64,000 bases of DNA from an uncultured Pelagibacteraceae bacterium (lineage in GTDB: Bacteria; Pseudomonadota; Alphaproteobacteria; Pelagibacterales; Pelagibacteraceae): NCBI GenBank assembly GCA_902596185.1, contig CACJSX010000001.1:55183-119182 (forward strand), read 5' to 3'. The notes beneath the pieces were generated by a model. That model saw only the letters and a program-made list of their open reading frames with translations, was not told the origin of the DNA and made no database searches. The position numbers were made by a program, and so were the translations under genes. Positions 53,663 through 62,470 of this stretch are shown one piece after another (the first letter of the stretch is position 1; each line of letters opens with the position of its first letter).

Positions 53663-54373
53663 ATGTCAGAAAAATATGTAATTTTTGGTGCGACAGGTTC
53701 TATTGGATCAAGTTTAGCGGAACAATTAAAAAACTCTGGAAACAATATTCATTTAGTTGGAAGAAATGAAAGTGAACTTAGTTCTATCTCTGAAAAACTT
53801 GGATGCTCACATACAGTTGCAGATGTTTTAGAGGATGGGTTTATAGAAAAAGTTAAATCAGATATTTCTGAAATTAAAGGCCTAGCTTATTGCGTGGGTT
53901 CAATTGATTTAAAACCATTAAGAATGGTGAGTGAACAAGACTTTCAAAAATGCATGAAACTTAATCTTTATTCTGCTGTAGAAGCTATTAAAGGATTTCA
54001 AGAAAGTTTAAAAAAAAATAAAGGTTCGATAGTATTATTTTCAACCGTTGCTGCTCAAAGAGGTTTTACTAACCATGCAATCATAGCCTCAGCAAAAGCT
54101 GCTGTTGAAGGATTGACGGTTTCTCTTGCGGCAGAATTTGCTCCGAACATAAGAGTAAATTGTGTGGCACCAAGTTTAACAAAATCTAAAATAGCAGAAC
54201 CAATGTTAAAAAATACTGCTATAGCCGAAGGTATTGCAAAAGCACACCCACTTAAAAGATTAGGCGAAGGTAAAGACTCTGCTGCTCTTGCTAAATTCTT
54301 ACTAACAGAAGCTAGTTCTTGGGTTACAGGCCAAATAATTGCTGTAGATGGTGGTAGATCTAAACTTTCATAA
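53663..54373 (+). CDS. short-chain dehydrogenase/reductase-like protein without catalytic Tyr
   Basis: A 236-aa Rossmann-fold SDR. The cofactor motif is FGATGSIGSS (near residue 8), and a C-terminal GQIIAVDGGR is typical. The catalytic Ser is in LFSTVAAQRG, but the YxxxK tyrosine is Ile (IASAK; codon 54083-54085), while the Lys remains. This predicts loss or change of the classic reductase chemistry, as in some atypical SDRs. It is divergent from the cryptochrome-like gene by 27 bp. Confidence 0.88.
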   Translation: MSEKYVIFGATGSIGSSLAEQLKNSGNNIHLVGRNESELSSISEKLGCSHTVADVLEDGFIEKVKSDISEIKGLAYCVGSIDLKPLRMVSEQDFQKCMKLNLYSAVEAIKGFQESLKKNKGSIVLFSTVAAQRGFTNHAIIASAKAAVEGLTVSLAAEFAPNIRVNCVAPSLTKSKIAEPMLKNTAIAEGIAKAHPLKRLGEGKDSAALAKFLLTEASSWVTGQIIAVDGGRSKLS

Positions 54374-54374
54374 A

Positions 54375-55442
54375 GTGGTCAAATATTTTATATCGATATT
54401 TTTCTTTTTAATATTTTCATCGAAAAGTTTTTCTGAAAATTTTACTTTTAAAAAATTGGCAGATTTAAACGAGCCATGGGGATCGTCTTTTATAAATAAT
54501 GAAGAGCTTATTATCACTGAAAAAACCGGAAAAATAAAAATAGTAAATATTATTTCTGAAGAAGTTTATGAAGTTGAACATAACTTAAATTATTTTGTTC
54601 ACGGACAAGGAGGTTTATTAGATATTATTTACCAAAATAATTACTTATGGATTTCTTATTCAGAAAATAGAGGGGATTGGAAAACTAGTACATCAATTGC
54701 AAAAGCTAAATTAAGTAAAAAAAATTTAGATTTCAAAAATATATTTCAAGCTGAACCACCAATAGAGTCTGGTTATCATTTCGGTTCAAGACTAGCTATA
54801 AAAGACAATTATCTTTTTGCGTCTACTGGAGAAAGAGGTGGTGGTATGATTGCTCAAGATCCGACAAATCATCCTGGAAGTATTATCAGAATTTATTTAG
54901 ATGGTAGTATTCCAAAAGATAACCCTAAGTTTGAAGGTAAATCAAATTGGTTACCAGAAATTTATCAAATTGGTGTTCGAAATCCTCAAGGTCTAACTCA
55001 TTCCTCTTTTGATGGAAAAATTTATGCAAGTAACCATGGTGCAAAAGGTGGTGATTGGTTTGGTGAAATAAAAAAAGGAGAAAATTATGGTTGGAAAATT
55101 TTAGGTTGGGGTGGAACAAATTATTCAGGCTTAAAGATTGGACCTAAATGGAAACAAGGTTTTACCAAGGCAATTCAATACTGGGTACCTTCAATAGCAG
55201 CAAGTGCTATAACTATTTATAAGGGAAAAGAATTTAGTGAATGGAATGGCGAAGCGTTAATTACTTCTTTAAAAGATAAATCAATGAGAAAATTAAACTT
55301 TAAAAATTCATTTAAGATTGAAGAAACAATTATTTTCAAAGATAAAATTGGGAGAATAAGAGATATACAGGTTCACCCAGTTAATGGAAAAATATATTTT
55401 CTTGCGGGAAACAGTTTATGGTTAATGGAGAAAAAAAAATAA
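54375..55442 (+). CDS. PQQ-dependent sugar dehydrogenase-like protein (soluble GDH type)
   Basis: A beta-propeller protein of the glucose/sorbosone dehydrogenase family, about 355 aa. The signatures ADLNEPWGSSF, HGQGGLLDI, HFGSRLA, GERGGG and GVRNPQGLTH are present. I choose the GTG at 54375, 1 bp after the SDR stop, because it gives a clean signal peptide (MVKYFISIFFFLIFSSKSFS); the track start at 54348 would overlap the SDR gene by 26 bp. It is expected in the periplasm, oxidising a sugar or aldehyde. No PQQ synthesis genes are in the window. Confidence 0.87.
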   Translation: MVKYFISIFFFLIFSSKSFSENFTFKKLADLNEPWGSSFINNEELIITEKTGKIKIVNIISEEVYEVEHNLNYFVHGQGGLLDIIYQNNYLWISYSENRGDWKTSTSIAKAKLSKKNLDFKNIFQAEPPIESGYHFGSRLAIKDNYLFASTGERGGGMIAQDPTNHPGSIIRIYLDGSIPKDNPKFEGKSNWLPEIYQIGVRNPQGLTHSSFDGKIYASNHGAKGGDWFGEIKKGENYGWKILGWGGTNYSGLKIGPKWKQGFTKAIQYWVPSIAASAITIYKGKEFSEWNGEALITSLKDKSMRKLNFKNSFKIEETIIFKDKIGRIRDIQVHPVNGKIYFLAGNSLWLMEKKK

Positions 55443-55443
55443 T

Positions 55444-56427
55444 ATGAAAGAAAGACCTTATCATCATTTACCTGATGGTACTTTCAGGAATCCAAAAGGA
55501 TCTCCAGTAATAATATCCAGATCAGGAAAATTTTCTTATAGAACTTTCAGTAAATTAAGAAAAAAAGTTGATTTATCTTATCCAAAAGAACATGTTATTG
55601 AAAAAGAAAAAGTATTAGCTAATTTAGAAAAATATAAAGATAATGATTATATTGCTTGGATAGGTCACGCAACATACCTTATAAAATTAGGTCGAACTAC
55701 AATTATAACAGATCCTGTATTTTCAAAGAATGCTGGACCACTTATCTTTGGTCCAAAAAGATTTACTAATCCTGCAGTAAAATTAAACGAGATACCTAAA
55801 ACGGATATATTTTTACTCACTCATAATCATTACGATCATCAGGACATGTCAACAATTAGAAATTTTCCTTTTAAGAGTGCAAAAGTATTAACACCTCTAA
55901 ATCTTGGTAAATATTTTAAAGGATATAGAGATGTAAATGAAATGGATTGGTATGATCAAATAATTATAAATGAGAATTTGAAAATTTCTTTACTTCCTGC
56001 AGTTCATTGGTCAAAGAGAAGTTTAACAGACACTAATAAAACTTTGTGGGGTAATTTTCTTATAGAATATAAAAATAAAAAAATTTTATTCGCATGTGAC
56101 ACTGGATATGGAGAAATCTACAAAAAACTAGGAGAAAAATACGGTCCTATAGATCTGACAATGATTAATATTGGAGCTTATAATTTCAAACCAATGTTTG
56201 ATAAAACAATTTATCATACTACACCAGAAGAAGCCTTGAATGTTGCACAGGACCTAAAAAGTAAAAAAGTATTAGGAATGCATTGGGGAACATTTGTTTT
56301 GTCATTGGAGCCAATTATGGAACCCCCAATTAGATTTAAAAATAGTGCTGAAAAATATGGTTTTAATAAAGAAGATGCAATTATTTTTAAAATTGGAGAA
56401 GTTAGTCCTCTAGATAAATTTTTATAG
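55444..56427 (+). CDS. MBL-fold metallohydrolase (NAPE-PLD/UlaG-like)
   Basis: A 327-aa metallo-beta-lactamase-fold hydrolase. The metal motif is LLTHNHYDHQD (near residue 124), with WIGHATYLIKLG before it, and later ligands in AVHWS, FACDTGYG and LGMHWGTF. This layout matches the NAPE-PLD/UlaG-type branch. It is cytoplasmic and probably cleaves a phosphodiester or lactone; no specific substrate can be read. It begins 1 bp after the dehydrogenase stop. Confidence 0.9.
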   Translation: MKERPYHHLPDGTFRNPKGSPVIISRSGKFSYRTFSKLRKKVDLSYPKEHVIEKEKVLANLEKYKDNDYIAWIGHATYLIKLGRTTIITDPVFSKNAGPLIFGPKRFTNPAVKLNEIPKTDIFLLTHNHYDHQDMSTIRNFPFKSAKVLTPLNLGKYFKGYRDVNEMDWYDQIIINENLKISLLPAVHWSKRSLTDTNKTLWGNFLIEYKNKKILFACDTGYGEIYKKLGEKYGPIDLTMINIGAYNFKPMFDKTIYHTTPEEALNVAQDLKSKKVLGMHWGTFVLSLEPIMEPPIRFKNSAEKYGFNKEDAIIFKIGEVSPLDKFL

Positions 56428-57348
56428 AGTTAAATACTCAATTGCAAAAAATATAGTCCCTATAGATGCAATAGTAGATACAAAAATTGCTTTTATTATA
56501 TTTTCGGGACTTACATTATAAGCGGCACATAAAACTATAGAAGTAACTCCACAAGGTGCAACACTCACAAAGAAAGCACCCGGTATTTCAGCAGGCAATC
56601 CTGCATTAAAAAAAACTAATCCAATTAACAGTAAAATAATCGGGGAAATGACTAATTTTAAAACTGAAATAGAAACAGATAATTTGTTAATTACATTTTT
56701 AGTATAAAATGAGAGAGTTATGCCAATTGCAAACAATCCAACTGGTGAAACACATGCTGCAAGTTTAGACAAAGTGTATTCAATCGGTGTTTGATCAATA
56801 TTAAAATTTAATAATAAAAATAATAGACCTATAATTATTGAGAGAATAAATGGGTTAGAAAATAAATTTTTAATAAAATTAAATAAATTTACATTTTTTT
56901 TTGTAGATAATTCTAGAAAAAAAGCAATTACAGATAATAAAATTATCCCATCCATTAATATGATGCTTGCAACTTGTGTAATTACATCTTGTTGAAAATA
57001 TATTTCTGTTATTGGCAAAAGCAAAGTCACATGGTTTGATAATGCAACTGTTAAAGCCCAAATAATTGACTCTGGGATTGATCTTTTAAAATATTTTGAG
57101 GTAATTAAGTAAGCGATAATTCCACATATCGATTGCATAATTAAATAAGAAAAAATTTGTTTGAAATCTACTTGTCCAATTTCATTTTGTGCTATTAGTT
57201 TAATTATTAATGCCGGAACTGCAATATAGAACAAAAAAAGATTTAAAATTTTAGCATGACTAAGGTCTAAGACTTTTAACTTACCAAATACAAACCCTAA
57301 AAAAGTAATAAATATAAATGGAGTTAGTCCTAAAAAAATTGTGAACAT
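56422..57348 (-). CDS. AEC family transporter
   Basis: A 308-aa membrane protein with about ten helices, of the auxin efflux carrier family, whose bacterial members move malate, malonate and similar acids. The N-terminal LTPFIFITFLGFVFGKL and the C-terminal PCGVTSIVLCAAYNVSPE motif are typical. It overlaps the MBL gene end by 6 bp and lies 3 bp after the TauD-like gene, so it likely shares transcription with it. Confidence 0.88.
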   Translation of the reverse strand: MFTIFLGLTPFIFITFLGFVFGKLKVLDLSHAKILNLFLFYIAVPALIIKLIAQNEIGQVDFKQIFSYLIMQSICGIIAYLITSKYFKRSIPESIIWALTVALSNHVTLLLPITEIYFQQDVITQVASIILMDGIILLSVIAFFLELSTKKNVNLFNFIKNLFSNPFILSIIIGLLFLLLNFNIDQTPIEYTLSKLAACVSPVGLFAIGITLSFYTKNVINKLSVSISVLKLVISPIILLLIGLVFFNAGLPAEIPGAFFVSVAPCGVTSIVLCAAYNVSPENIIKAIFVSTIASIGTIFFAIEYLTL

Positions 57349-57351
57349 AAA

Positions 57352-58143
57352 TTATTTAATCGTTATTCTATGCATTATTCTATTTCCTTTGAAGGGTGTT
57401 GCCTGATGGAGCATAGATCTGTTATCCCATATAGCCAATTGATTTTTTTCCCAAGGCAATGAAAATTGAAACTTCTTCTTAATTTGATGATTAAATAAAA
57501 ATTTTTTGAACTTTTCTTGATTTTTTATCTTTGAACTAAAACCAACAAAATGTCCTGGACTGCAATAAATCGAATAATTTGTACTGATTTTCCTAATTAT
57601 TTTATGTGAAGATTTAAGTTCTTTAATATTTTTTCCTTTTTCTTTTACTCTTTCTTTTGTTGTAACCGAAATCGGACCCTCAGAGGAATATTTACCTTTA
57701 ATATTTTTAAATTTTTTTTTTATTGGATTTGGTAATTCTTTATAAGCAAGATATTGAGAACAAAATTCTGTATTAGCTTTTCCTTTTTTTGGCACAAGTT
57801 TTGAAAGCAACATTGTAAATCTTGGTGGCTTTTTTGTATAAATGGAGTCTGTATGAAATTGTTCACCAAAACTTGGTCCTTTATCTGTTGATTTTCTTTG
57901 CACTACCGTAATTTGATGAAATTTTTTATTTAAACCTTTTAGTCTTGGATAGTTGGCTAAATTTCCAAAATATTTTGCAAACTTAATGAAAAGTTTAGAA
58001 GTTAATTTTTGTTCCTTAAAATATAACATTCCATATTTGTTCAGTGCTTTTTTGATTTTTGGAATATCTTTATTTGAAATATCTTTTAAGTTTACAATTA
58101 TTTCTGCTCCAATATTTTTTTTATTTGGAATTATTTTAAACAT
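57352..58143 (-). CDS. TauD/TfdA-family Fe(II)/2-oxoglutarate dioxygenase
   Basis: A 263-aa dioxygenase. The iron ligands are His and Asp in EQFHTDSIY (near residue 98) and a distal His in MHRITI at the C-terminus; ENQLAIWDNRSMLHQ-like text (residues about 230-245) precedes it and includes the 2-oxoglutarate-binding region. Members hydroxylate taurine, aryloxyacids, betaines or other small acids. The substrate is not readable. It overlaps the dehalogenase-like gene by 8 bp, suggesting a shared pathway. Confidence 0.88.
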   Translation of the reverse strand: MFKIIPNKKNIGAEIIVNLKDISNKDIPKIKKALNKYGMLYFKEQKLTSKLFIKFAKYFGNLANYPRLKGLNKKFHQITVVQRKSTDKGPSFGEQFHTDSIYTKKPPRFTMLLSKLVPKKGKANTEFCSQYLAYKELPNPIKKKFKNIKGKYSSEGPISVTTKERVKEKGKNIKELKSSHKIIRKISTNYSIYCSPGHFVGFSSKIKNQEKFKKFLFNHQIKKKFQFSLPWEKNQLAIWDNRSMLHQATPFKGNRIMHRITIK

Positions 58144-59008
58144 TTTTGAGAAAAAATTTTTTTAGGTGATTAATAGTTTGTTTAGGACTTTCCTCTGGAA
58201 TGAAATGATCTGAATTAATTTCTGCACCATAAATTTTTTTATTTGTATATTTTTGCCAAATTTTAATCGAATTAAATTGCTTTCCAACTACTCCTTTTTT
58301 TCCCCACAAAACTTGGATAGGAATATTTAATTTTTTATTTCTATCTTTTTTATCGTGCTCTAAGTCTATAGTGGCCGCAGCTCTATAATCTTCACATGTT
58401 GCATGAATTCTTTTACTTTGTTTAAAGGCTCTAAAATATTCATCTTCAACTCTTCCAATCGCACGTTTAGATGACCTATTAAACCGACTATGTAACCATC
58501 TTTTAGGGTCTGCCATTATCATTTTCTCTGGTAAAGGTGCGGACTGTATTAAATAAAACCAATGAAAATATCCTTTTGCAAATTTCATATCTGTATGCTC
58601 GTACATATCTAGAGTTGGACAAATATCTAATACACTTAAAGCCATAATTTTATTTCTATAATCTCTTGCCATTCTGTGTGCAACTCTCCCACCTCTATCA
58701 TGTCCTGCAACAAAAAATTTTTTAAAATTTAATTTGCTCATCAATTGAACCATATCTTTAGCCATTTCTCTTTTAGAATAATTTTTATGATTAATTCCAC
58801 CAGGCAAAACCAAACTGTCCCCGTATCCTCTAAGATCAGCAACTATTACTGTGAAATATTTACTAAGTTCAGGGGCAGTCTTGTGCCACATTACATGTGA
58901 TTGTGGATATCCGTGAAGTAGCAATAAAGGAGGACCATTACCTTTAAATCTACAAAATATTTTACCCTTGTTTACCTTAACAAATTTTTTTTTAAAACCA
59001 TTAAACAT
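58136..59008 (-). CDS. haloacetate (fluoroacetate-type) dehalogenase-like alpha/beta hydrolase
   Basis: A 290-aa hydrolase. The pattern LLLHGYPQSHVMWH, ADLRGYGDS, AGHDRGGRVAHRMA (nucleophile Asp with two Arg), LDICPTLDMYE (second Asp), YFHWFYLIQSAPLPE (His-Trp) and DHFIPEE (His) matches every motif of fluoroacetate dehalogenase that I remember, including the His-Trp halide pocket. Epoxide hydrolases share the fold. It is cytoplasmic. It is followed by a TauD-type dioxygenase and an AEC carrier, a set that could degrade a small substituted acid. Confidence 0.85.
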   Translation of the reverse strand: MFNGFKKKFVKVNKGKIFCRFKGNGPPLLLLHGYPQSHVMWHKTAPELSKYFTVIVADLRGYGDSLVLPGGINHKNYSKREMAKDMVQLMSKLNFKKFFVAGHDRGGRVAHRMARDYRNKIMALSVLDICPTLDMYEHTDMKFAKGYFHWFYLIQSAPLPEKMIMADPKRWLHSRFNRSSKRAIGRVEDEYFRAFKQSKRIHATCEDYRAAATIDLEHDKKDRNKKLNIPIQVLWGKKGVVGKQFNSIKIWQKYTNKKIYGAEINSDHFIPEESPKQTINHLKKFFLKNV

Positions 59009-59019
59009 GATTAAACTAT

Positions 59020-59295
59020 TTAATTATTTAATAGTTTATTTTTCGCCTTTTCAAATTCCTCTTGAGAAATAATTCCTTTTTCTTTTAAATCATTCAATTT
59101 AGTAAGTTCATCACTTAAATTGCTGCTTTGTTCATCAGAAGTCTCACTTATCTCCCTACCCTCACTTTCAGCTTCCTCTTTCTCAGCTCTATTAGCTTCC
59201 TTAGACTTAAAACCATTCATAATTGCCATTCCGCCTAAGTATAAAACATAAGCCATAATAGGAATAACCAATCCAAAAAAAATTATTTTTTCCAT
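59020..59295 (-). CDS. small membrane protein with SHOCT domain
   Basis: A 91-aa protein: one N-terminal membrane helix (about residues 4-26), an acidic linker (EEAESEGREISE), and a C-terminal SHOCT-type helical pair (LTKLNDLKEKGIISQEEFEK). SHOCT domains are short oligomerisation modules. Function unknown. It lies 3 bp after the 67-aa membrane protein and 11 bp before the dehalogenase-like gene. Confidence 0.85.
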   Translation of the reverse strand: MEKIIFFGLVIPIMAYVLYLGGMAIMNGFKSKEANRAEKEEAESEGREISETSDEQSSNLSDELTKLNDLKEKGIISQEEFEKAKNKLLNN

Positions 59296-59298
59296 AAT

Positions 59299-59502
59299 TT
59301 AATCTTCATCTTCTTCACGCCAGTTTTTTTCATACATTAAATATGCAGCGTATATTACTGATACAGTACCTACAATCATACCATAATCAAAACCAGTTTG
59401 CTTGTCATGCAAATACCAACCTAACTGAGTTGCCCCAATAGGTGGAACTGTAAGAAGCAAAAAAATTATACCAAATCTGTATGGTCTTTTAGGTTTTTTC
59501 AT
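59299..59502 (-). CDS. small membrane protein, 67 aa
   Basis: A 67-aa protein with two hydrophobic segments (about residues 11-27 and 38-56) between basic (MKKPKRPYR) and acidic (REEDED) ends. It is not recognised. The coding reading is supported by tight spacing (3 bp) to the SHOCT gene. Confidence 0.7.
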   Translation of the reverse strand: MKKPKRPYRFGIIFLLLTVPPIGATQLGWYLHDKQTGFDYGMIVGTVSVIYAAYLMYEKNWREEDED

Positions 59503-59540
59503 CCTAATAAATTAACAGATTACAGCTTATGGTTTAATTA

Positions 59541-60386
59541 TTAAATTTGCGATCTTTTGAAACAGTCAATCGTATTTTTAAGCAAACATGCAATGGTCAT
59601 TGGACCTACACCGCCTGGAACTGGTGTAAGTGCTTTTGCATTTTTTGAAACTTCATCAAAATGAACATCACCAACTATACCGTTGTCAGTTTTATTTATA
59701 CCAACATCAATAACAATAGCATCTTTTTTAACCCAATCTCCTCTAACAAGTTCGGGTATACCTACAGCTGCAACAATTATATCTGCCTCTAAACATTCAG
59801 CTTTTAAATCTTTAGTTTTTGAATGAGTTATAGTTACGGTGCAATTTTCTTTTAAAAGAAGTTGTGTCATTGGTTTACCATTTAAATTTGATCTACCCAC
59901 AACCACAGCTTTTTTACCACTTAAATTAGGTTCAATCTTTTTTATCAACAAATAACATCCAAGCGGAGTACAAGGTATCGAACTTTCATAACCAGATGAA
60001 AGATTGCCTACATTCATTGGATGAAATCCATCTACGTCCTTTGAGGGAACAATAGCTTCTATTACCTTCTGCTTATCAATATGCTTAGGTAAAGGAAGTT
60101 GAACTAAAATTCCTGATACAGTTTCATCGCTGTTTAGTTCTTGAATTTTTTCTAGAACAGTCTTTTCTTCAACTGAGTCTGGATATTTAATAACTTCAGA
60201 TTTTAATCCTACCTCATTTGCTGACTTCTCTTTATTTCTTACATAAATCTGACTAGGTGTTAAATCACCAATAAGTATTACTGTTAAACCTGGTACTTTA
60301 TTATGTTTTGATTTTAACTCTGCAACTTCTTCCCTTAACTCTGCTCTTAATTCTGCGGCTGCTTTTTTTCCATCAATTAAAATCAT
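59541..60386 (-). CDS. folD: bifunctional methylenetetrahydrofolate dehydrogenase/cyclohydrolase
   Basis: A 281-aa enzyme of normal length. It has the catalytic lysine in YVRNKEKSANEVG (near 56), QLPLPKHID, DGFHPMNVGNL and the NADP motif VVGRSNLNGKPM. It interconverts one-carbon units on tetrahydrofolate in the cytoplasm, which also serves DMSP demethylation (methyl-THF product). It is 9 bp after the YggT-type gene. Confidence 0.97.
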   Translation of the reverse strand: MILIDGKKAAAELRAELREEVAELKSKHNKVPGLTVILIGDLTPSQIYVRNKEKSANEVGLKSEVIKYPDSVEEKTVLEKIQELNSDETVSGILVQLPLPKHIDKQKVIEAIVPSKDVDGFHPMNVGNLSSGYESSIPCTPLGCYLLIKKIEPNLSGKKAVVVGRSNLNGKPMTQLLLKENCTVTITHSKTKDLKAECLEADIIVAAVGIPELVRGDWVKKDAIVIDVGINKTDNGIVGDVHFDEVSKNAKALTPVPGGVGPMTIACLLKNTIDCFKRSQI

Positions 60387-60395
60387 ATTTCTCTC

Positions 60396-60686
60396 TTAAA
60401 AAATCATTGGTGCGATGTACAGCTTCATACACATTTCGATAAACCAAATCAATAAAAGAAGAATGATTGGAGAAATATCTAGTGAACCTAAATTTGGCAA
60501 AAAACGTCTAATTTTATTCAGAAATGGCTCGGTTAATTTGTAACTCAACTCTAAAATTGCATACACAAACCTATTTTGAGTATTAAGAACGTTAAAAGCT
60601 ATTAACCAACTTACAATAACATTGGCGATTACAACATAAGAGTACAATTTTAAAATTTGTAAAACTAAATAAAAAATAGCTATCAT
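60396..60686 (-). CDS. YggT family membrane protein
   Basis: A 96-aa protein with two or three helices. The family pattern VSWLIAFNVLNTQNRFVYAI, LTEPFLNKIRRFLPNLGSLDISPIILLLLI is clear. YggT proteins are linked to cell division or osmotic adaptation. It overlaps the MscS-type gene by 4 bp. Confidence 0.93.
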   Translation of the reverse strand: MIAIFYLVLQILKLYSYVVIANVIVSWLIAFNVLNTQNRFVYAILELSYKLTEPFLNKIRRFLPNLGSLDISPIILLLLIWFIEMCMKLYIAPMIF

Positions 60687-61768
60687 TTTTTCTCAACGTA
60701 AATCGACTGACTTGGGAAAGCAAATGAAGCACCATTTTTTTCTACAATTTCTTTAATCGCAATCGCTAATCTTTCTTTTACATCAAGCCAATTATTCCAA
60801 CTTCCTGTTTTTGTAAAGCATCTTACATACATATCTATTGAACTATCAGAAAATTTATCAACTCTTACCGCAACACCAATTGAGGTATTATAATCTTCGC
60901 TTGAATTAATATGACTTTCGATTTCATCTCTAATTTTTTTTAACTGATCTACAGTAGTGTCGTATTGAAGCGTAATAATCCAACTGATTAACCAATTTGA
61001 AGTTTCACTTACATTTACAACTGCGTTCTCTGCAAATTGAAAATTTGGAATAATAGCAAGAGATTTGTCAAACTTTCTAATTGTTGTTGATCTAAATCCA
61101 ATCTTTTCTACTACACCTTCAATAATACCCTCGACAGCTATCCAGTCTCCAATTTTAAATCTCTTTTCAACTAAAACTAAAATTCCTGAAATTAAATTTT
61201 TGAATAAATCTTGTGCCCCTAATGCTACAGCAACACCAAACAATCCAAGACCTGCAATGATTGGACCTATTTTAATTCCCCACAATTCTAAAACTGCTGC
61301 TAAACCTAAAATAAAAATTAAAATTTTTAGCGATTTAATTATCCAGCCAATAAGTTCTCTTGTTAACAATTTGTCTAAACCACTAAGTATGTATGAGATT
61401 GGTTCTATGATTTGGTGAATTACCCAAAAAATTAAAATAGTGATCAACGTTCTATTAATTGTATCTACCGCTTCTCTTCCTTCTAATGAGAAAGTCATGT
61501 AGTAACTTGCAATAAAAAATCCTAATACAATTGGTAAAAATCTTGCTGGACCTACAAGTGATTGAACAAAAGTATCATCTAATTTATTTGTTGTTCTTTT
61601 CGAGATAATTTCTAATTTTTTAATAACTAATTTGCTTATTAGACCTCTAAAAATTAAAAACAGTAAAAATATTCCAATACCAATTAAGATTTGAAAAATA
61701 TCAACACCAAGAATTCCTTTATTCCATACTGATAAAAATATCTCTGAAAAATTATTAATTAATTCCAT
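60683..61768 (-). CDS. small-conductance mechanosensitive channel (MscS family)
   Basis: A 361-aa protein with about five helices. The pore helix GLFGVAVALGAQDLFKNLISG and the beta domain IGDWIAVEGIIEGVVEKIGFRSTTIR are typical of MscS. It releases solutes on osmotic downshock. Two more N-terminal helices than E. coli MscS. It lies 2 bp after hemD. Confidence 0.94.
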   Translation of the reverse strand: MELINNFSEIFLSVWNKGILGVDIFQILIGIGIFLLFLIFRGLISKLVIKKLEIISKRTTNKLDDTFVQSLVGPARFLPIVLGFFIASYYMTFSLEGREAVDTINRTLITILIFWVIHQIIEPISYILSGLDKLLTRELIGWIIKSLKILIFILGLAAVLELWGIKIGPIIAGLGLFGVAVALGAQDLFKNLISGILVLVEKRFKIGDWIAVEGIIEGVVEKIGFRSTTIRKFDKSLAIIPNFQFAENAVVNVSETSNWLISWIITLQYDTTVDQLKKIRDEIESHINSSEDYNTSIGVAVRVDKFSDSSIDMYVRCFTKTGSWNNWLDVKERLAIAIKEIVEKNGASFAFPSQSIYVEKK

Positions 61769-61770
61769 TT

Positions 61771-62469
61771 CTAAATTTTATATAACAAAAACTCTTCTTC
61801 TCCAGGGTTAAAAAGAAAAATCTTTTTCCATTTGATTTCGTTCAGTATTGACGAGGTTTTTTCGCCTATACACATCAAATTTGTATTCATCCATAAATTT
61901 TCGGTTTGGTAAATCTTTATGAAATTTAAGAAACTTGACGCACTATTTTGAGAGTAAACATAGACCATATCAGGCATATTTAATTTTAATTCATTAACAA
62001 ATTTCTCATCAAATTTTTGATTATGATCTACTCTATAATTAATAATTCTTTTTACCTTAAAACCTTCGCTTAATAACTGTTGATCTAAATCAACCGATAT
62101 TGTTTCACCACTTACGTAAAGTAATTCTTTATTTTTGGACTCATAACTTTGTATAATTAACTCCTTTAAGTTTGTAACATTTCCTTCAGCCACAATTGTA
62201 TTTTGAAAACCAACACTTCTTGCTTTGTTTTCTGTAGCGTTTCCAACACAAAAGCATTTAATATTTTTATCTAATTTTACTGTGTTTAAAAATTTTACTG
62301 CATTTGCACTAGTAAAAACAATTCCACCATATTTAGAAAAGTTAATTTCTTCATAATTAACCTTTTCAATTCTTATTAATGGAAGATGAGAAACTTGATG
62401 TCCTAATGATTGAAATTTTAGTATCATTTCAGAACAATCCTCCAGTGGTCTAGTTAACAAAATATGCAT
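61771..62469 (-). CDS. hemD: uroporphyrinogen-III synthase
   Basis: A 232-aa two-domain protein. Sequence conservation in this family is low, but ILLTRPLEDC at the start, GGIVFTSANAVKFL (near 56), and VYVYSQNSASSFLNF near residue 170 fit it. It closes the tetrapyrrole ring of uroporphyrinogen III. The gene starts 1 bp after hemC, its functional partner. Confidence 0.92.
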   Translation of the reverse strand: MHILLTRPLEDCSEMILKFQSLGHQVSHLPLIRIEKVNYEEINFSKYGGIVFTSANAVKFLNTVKLDKNIKCFCVGNATENKARSVGFQNTIVAEGNVTNLKELIIQSYESKNKELLYVSGETISVDLDQQLLSEGFKVKRIINYRVDHNQKFDEKFVNELKLNMPDMVYVYSQNSASSFLNFIKIYQTENLWMNTNLMCIGEKTSSILNEIKWKKIFLFNPGEEEFLLYKI

Positions 62470-62470
62470 A

